16,525 nucleotides of DNA from Christensenellaceae bacterium (GTDB lineage: Bacteria > Bacillota > Clostridia > Christensenellales > Borkfalkiaceae), in contig JAEDMA010000021.1 in the NCBI GenBank assembly GCA_016295005.1, positions 1 to 16,525 of the forward strand, in the 5' to 3' direction. Below, piece by piece: positions 13,767 through 16,525 of this stretch (position 1 is its first letter; the number at the start of each line of letters is the position of its first letter). The notes below the pieces were generated by a model. The model did no database searches. It was not told the origin of the DNA and saw only the letters and a program-made list of their open reading frames with translations. Position numbers and translations under genes: made by a program.

Positions 13767-14588
13767 ATGAAAAAAAGTTGGTTGAAAGGAAAAACCGTCG
13801 TAATAACGGGCGCAAGCGGCGGACTGGGGTTTTCGATTGCGAAAAAACTTATCGCAGAATACGGTTGCGAGGTTATCGGCATTGCTCGTAACGAAAAAAA
13901 GATTGCGGCGGCAAGAGAAACGCTCGGGGATTTAAAGGACAAGTTTTCTTATAAACTTTTCGATGTCGGAATAAAAGAAAACTGGTCGGAATTTTCCGAC
14001 TACCTAAAAAACAACGGCATTAAAATCGACGTTTTAATAAACAACGCGGGAATTATGCTTCCGTTTCTGAAATTCGAAAACCTCGAAACTATCGACGTAG
14101 AAAGAATTATCGAAACCAACTTCGTTTCTTACGTGTTCGCAACGAAAACGCTTTTCCCCTTTCTTAAACAATCGACCACTCCCGCGGTTATAAACATTAT
14201 TAGTGCGGCGGGTCTTTGCCCCGTAGCCGGCGAGAGCATGTACACCGCGACAAAATACGCGTTACGGGGTTTTACGGAATCTTTACAGGCGGAATACGGT
14301 AAAAGCATTTACGTTTCGGGGGTTTACCCCGGGTTTATAAAAACGGATATTCTGACGGGAGTAAAAGGAAATATCGGGTCGCAGATCATAGACAAAATCG
14401 CTATGCCGGTAGAAAAAGCCGCCAAATCGATTATAAATAAAATAAGCCGTAAGAAACGTAAAATCGTAATCGGCAAAGACGGAAAAGCAATGGCGTTTTT
14501 CGGTAAAACCTTCCCGAAAGCGACGCCTTCCATAATGAAAAAAGTCCTTATAAAATCAGGACTCGATATGTTTAAAGACCTAAAATAA
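13767..14588 (+). CDS. SDR-family NAD(P)-dependent oxidoreductase
   Basis: A classical short-chain dehydrogenase of 273 residues; the substrate is not recognisable. It has the Rossmann cofactor motif TGASGGLG (14-21), NNAG (92-95), and the catalytic tetrad N119, S146, Y159, K163 (YTATK), then the VYPGFIKTD segment after the active site. R41, just after the second beta strand (IGIARNEKK), suggests NADP(H) preference (inference). After about 200 it has a basic C-terminal part (KKRKIVIGKDGKAMAFFG) that resembles fungal/bacterial SDRs acting on lipophilic substrates, but that is weak. The ATG follows the promoter with no leader. The downstream kinase gene starts 13 bases after the stop, so the two are probably co-transcribed; no shared pathway is proven. 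Confidence 0.9.
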   Translation: MKKSWLKGKTVVITGASGGLGFSIAKKLIAEYGCEVIGIARNEKKIAAARETLGDLKDKFSYKLFDVGIKENWSEFSDYLKNNGIKIDVLINNAGIMLPFLKFENLETIDVERIIETNFVSYVFATKTLFPFLKQSTTPAVINIISAAGLCPVAGESMYTATKYALRGFTESLQAEYGKSIYVSGVYPGFIKTDILTGVKGNIGSQIIDKIAMPVEKAAKSIINKISRKKRKIVIGKDGKAMAFFGKTFPKATPSIMKKVLIKSGLDMFKDLK

Positions 14589-14601
14589 GGAGAAACAGAC
14601 A

Positions 14602-15435
14602 ATGAAAAGAATTCTTACGATACAAGACGTTTCGTGCGTAGGTAAATGTTCTCTTACCGTTGCCCTGCCGATAATTTCGTGTTTCGGCGTGGAAGCGGCG
14701 GTTATGCCGACGGCGGTGTTATCCACACATACGCAGTTTAAAGGATTTACTTTTCGCGACCTTACTTCCGATATGACGGACATTACCGACCACTGGAAAA
14801 ATCTCGGTATAACTTTCGACGGGTTATATACGGGTTATCTCGGTTCTTTCGAGCAACTTAAAATCGTGGAAGGCATTTTCGACGACTTTAAGACGGAAAA
14901 CAACTTCGTGTTAGTCGACCCCGTAATGGCGGATAACGGCAAGTTATACGCAGGATTCGATTTGAATTTCGCCAAAAATATGGCTACGCTTTGCGGAAAA
15001 GCCGACGTTATAGTTCCTAACCTTACCGAAGCGTGTTTTATGCTCGGCGAGGAATATATCGAAAAAGGATATTCCGAAGATTATATCAAAAACTTGTTAC
15101 ATAAACTTGTAGGTTTAGGCGCGAAAAAAGCCCTTTTAACGGGTGTTTCCTTTAACGACGAAGATTTAGGCGTTTACGGTTACGACTCGGTTAAAAAGGA
15201 ATATTTCTCTTATTATCGGAAGCGTTTGCCTGCGGCGTTCCACGGCACGGGCGATATTTTCGCAAGCAGCTTATGCGGCGCTATGGCTATGGGGAAAGAC
15301 TTTGAAGAAGCAATGAAAATCGCCGTGGATTACACAGTAAAATGTATAGAAATCACTCTTAATACTCCCGACCACGTAGATTACGGCGTAGAATTCGAAA
15401 AAGCCATACCATACCTTATCGAAAGAATAAAATAA
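14602..15435 (+). CDS. pdxY: Pyridoxal/pyridoxamine kinase, PdxY type
   Basis: Ribokinase-fold kinase that phosphorylates the B6 vitamers pyridoxal, pyridoxamine or pyridoxine for PLP salvage. It is 277 residues. Features: the ILTIQDVSCVGKCSLTVALPI N-terminal substrate region, the PTAVLSTHTQF strand, the DPVMADNGKLY segment (D106 onward), PNLTEA (139-144) and the anion-hole GTGD motif (215-218) with catalytic D218. IQDVSCVGKCS, in place of the hydroxymethylpyrimidine-kinase pattern, favours the PdxY/PdxK group over ThiD, and this form is common in Clostridia as 'pyridoxamine kinase'. A strong AAGGAG lies 11 bases before the ATG. Exact vitamer preference cannot be read from sequence. It ends 155 bases before a terminator. 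Confidence 0.9.
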   Translation: MKRILTIQDVSCVGKCSLTVALPIISCFGVEAAVMPTAVLSTHTQFKGFTFRDLTSDMTDITDHWKNLGITFDGLYTGYLGSFEQLKIVEGIFDDFKTENNFVLVDPVMADNGKLYAGFDLNFAKNMATLCGKADVIVPNLTEACFMLGEEYIEKGYSEDYIKNLLHKLVGLGAKKALLTGVSFNDEDLGVYGYDSVKKEYFSYYRKRLPAAFHGTGDIFASSLCGAMAMGKDFEEAMKIAVDYTVKCIEITLNTPDHVDYGVEFEKAIPYLIERIK

Positions 15436-15590
15436 TTTTAAAATTTTTTAGTAAAGGCATGAAAAAATCCAACAAAAAGTCAATATTTTCAGCGTTAAAA
15501 AATCAACTTTTCGGGCATTTTTTTGTGCATTTCGCAAATAATCAACGTTTTTAAGTGGTTAAACTTAAAATCACAGCAAGATTTTTTATT

Positions 15591-15617
15591 CCACCGCTCC
15601 AAGCGGTGGTTTTTTTC
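15591..15617 (+). terminator. Intrinsic terminator of the SDR-pdxY unit
   Basis: CCACCGCT (15591-15598) pairs with AGCGGTGG (15602-15609) around a three-base loop, followed by about seven Ts. It is well formed for the plus strand only; the minus strand lacks a T run. Confidence 0.85.
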
Positions 15618-15630
15618 ACTAAAGTCTACA

Positions 15631-15725
15631 AAAAAAGACCGCAAACAACAGTTGAAATGTGCCTCCAAAAGTTTTTCTTTTCTGTCCAAACTTTTGGGTT
15701 CACATCACGGTTTACAGTCTTTTTT
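15631..15725. repeat. Nested palindromic element (REP/MITE-like or structured RNA)
   Basis: Three nested inverted repeats share one axis. The outer pair is AAAAAAGACCG (15631-15641) with CAGTCTTTTTT (15715-15725), 11 bp with one mismatch or wobble. The middle pair is ATGTG with CACAT. The inner pair is CCAAAAGTTT (15665-15674) with AAACTTTTGG (15688-15697), a perfect 10 bp. The T run of the outer arm could also terminate transcription on either strand, including trkH. Whether it is repeated in the genome cannot be seen here. Confidence 0.5.
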
Positions 15726-15738
15726 ATTTACAAGCATT

Positions 15739-16525
15739 TTATTTCTTTATCCAGGTGGACGGGAACAAAAGAATTAACACGGGGAATATTTCAAGACGCC
15801 CTGCAATCATAACGATCGAAAGCCAGATTTTGGAAAAGACCGAATACCCGCCGTAGTTCATTGCGGGTCCAACCATATTAAGACCCGGTCCCGTATTGCC
15901 GAAACACGCAAGCGTTGCGGTTAAGTCGGTTAAAACGTCGCCGAACGCGTCGATTGAAAGAAGCAACGTGGAAATTATAACTATTAACAGCCAGATACCG
16001 AAATAAGTTTTTACGCTTTTTACGGTTTTTTCGTCTACCGCTTCCCCTTCGAATTTTACGGGATAAACTGAACGGGGACTTATCATGTTTTTAATATCCG
16101 CAATAACGGATTTTACGAGAATCACAAGACGGGAAGTCTTTATTCCGCCACCCGTAGAACCCGCGCACGCACCGAATATCATTAAAAACAATAATACGGT
16201 TTTAGAAAAAGTCGGGAAATATTTATCGTAGTCTATCGAGGTCAACCCCGTAGAGGAACCTATAGAAGTTACCTGAAAGAACGCGTCTTTTAGCGCCGTT
16301 CCGAAGTCGGTATAAATGCTTCCGACGGTATAAAAAACGTTAAGAGCGATAAGAATCGTCGCAATGACGGTAATTATCGTATACACTCTTACTTCTTCGC
16401 TCTTTAAAACCTTTTTGAAACTGCCTATTATAATAAAGTAATACGCGTTAAAGTTTATGCTGAATATAAACATAAACGCCGCCATAACTATCTGGCAATA
16501 AGTCGAATACCCTGCGGCGCTATTG
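15739..16525 (-). CDS. trkH: TrkH/KtrB-family potassium uptake protein, C-terminal part (cut by window edge)
   Basis: Integral membrane subunit that conducts K+ (sometimes Na+) with a cytoplasmic TrkA/KtrA partner. About 262 C-terminal residues are present; the reading frame stays open to position 16525, so the start is outside. Pore-loop repeats visible: SAAGYST right at the edge (second repeat), FQVTSIGSSTGLTSIDYDKY (third) and TLACFGNTGPGL (fourth), each with the selectivity-filter glycine. Other landmarks are GACAGSTGGGIKTSR, a family signature after the third pore loop, and the C-terminal MIAGRLEIFPVLILL helix. Several hydrophobic membrane spans are evident. No TrkA/KtrA gene is in the window. 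TrkH versus KtrB cannot be settled from this half. Confidence 0.93.
   Translation of the reverse strand, partial: NSAAGYSTYCQIVMAAFMFIFSINFNAYYFIIIGSFKKVLKSEEVRVYTIITVIATILIALNVFYTVGSIYTDFGTALKDAFFQVTSIGSSTGLTSIDYDKYFPTFSKTVLLFLMIFGACAGSTGGGIKTSRLVILVKSVIADIKNMISPRSVYPVKFEGEAVDEKTVKSVKTYFGIWLLIVIISTLLLSIDAFGDVLTDLTATLACFGNTGPGLNMVGPAMNYGGYSVFSKIWLSIVMIAGRLEIFPVLILLFPSTWIKK

Larger units (their letters stand above)
15436..15738. other. Convergent intergenic region between pdxY and trkH
   Basis: This 303-bp AT-rich region holds an intrinsic terminator (15591-15617) and a nested palindrome (15631-15725). No protein gene is convincing. The only ATG-initiated frame near pdxY (15459-15554, 31 codons) has an AAAGG just one base from its start and no recognisable family. 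The first 155 bases show no other structure I can support. Confidence 0.6.

Noticed and set aside
15459..15554. 31-codon frame beginning MKKSNKKSIF after pdxY
   Set aside because: AAAGG is only one base from the ATG, there is no promoter and no family resemblance; AT-rich sequence gives such frames by chance.
15495..15689. 64-codon minus-strand frame in the pdxY-trkH gap
   Set aside because: It runs through the pdxY terminator and half of the palindrome, and has no ribosome site or family match.
16483..16485. ATG at 16485 as the trkH start
   Set aside because: The frame is open upstream to the window edge and encodes a pore-loop segment (SAAGYST), so this Met is internal.
1..16525. CRISPR arrays, tRNA/rRNA genes, insertion sequences, riboswitches, prophage or defence genes
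   Set aside because: No regularly spaced repeats, cloverleaf, transposase motifs or recognised aptamers were seen; nearly all sequence is accounted for by housekeeping genes.

Overview
The window looks like chromosomal housekeeping DNA from a Clostridia-type Firmicute of moderate-to-low GC, probably an uncultured gut or anaerobic lineage. The taxonomic call is inference from three things. The gene order yicC-gmk-rpoZ-priA-def-fmt-rsmB-rlmN-rpe is a classic Firmicutes block. A pcrA-ligA pair sits directly upstream of it. A 29-codon gene matching the sporulation peptide SpoVM lies just past rpe, as in Bacillus. SpoVM implies that the organism, or a recent ancestor, makes endospores.

Layout. 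Positions 1-227 (minus) hold the N-terminal part of glutamate racemase MurI, cut by the window edge. It diverges from rpsT (370-771, plus), which encodes ribosomal protein S20 with an unusual 46-residue charged tail and has a clear promoter and terminator. Positions 772-991 are non-coding, with two terminators and a few small hairpins. spoVM (992-1081, minus) has a sigma-E-like promoter. Positions 1152-13635 are one dense minus-strand block. Transcription runs pcrA (helicase), ligA (NAD ligase), yicC (RNase), gmk, rpoZ, priA, def, fmt, rsmB, rlmN, rpe, with overlaps or gaps of a few bases almost everywhere. Recognisable promoters sit before pcrA and before yicC. A hairpin sits between rpoZ and priA.

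Plus-strand genes follow: a short-chain dehydrogenase with an apparently leaderless promoter, then a PdxY-type pyridoxal/pyridoxamine kinase 13 bp downstream. A 303-bp convergent intergenic region (15436-15738) carries an intrinsic terminator and a nested palindromic element. The window ends in the C-terminal half of a TrkH/KtrB potassium-transport subunit (minus).

Functionally, the minus block joins replication and repair (PcrA, LigA, PriA), nucleotide and RNA metabolism (Gmk, YicC, omega), translation initiation and N-terminal processing (Fmt adds formyl, Def removes it), rRNA/tRNA methylation (RsmB, RlmN) and the pentose phosphate pathway (Rpe). Compared with Bacillus subtilis, remA, coaBC, prpC, prkC, rsgA and thiN are missing from their usual slots.

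I found no mobile element, CRISPR array, tRNA or rRNA, and nothing resembling a new defence or biosynthetic system. The most interesting items are the tiny cysteine-containing SpoVM, the S20 tail, two promoter-to-ATG arrangements that predict leaderless mRNAs, the MurI CGT motif, and the nested palindrome.
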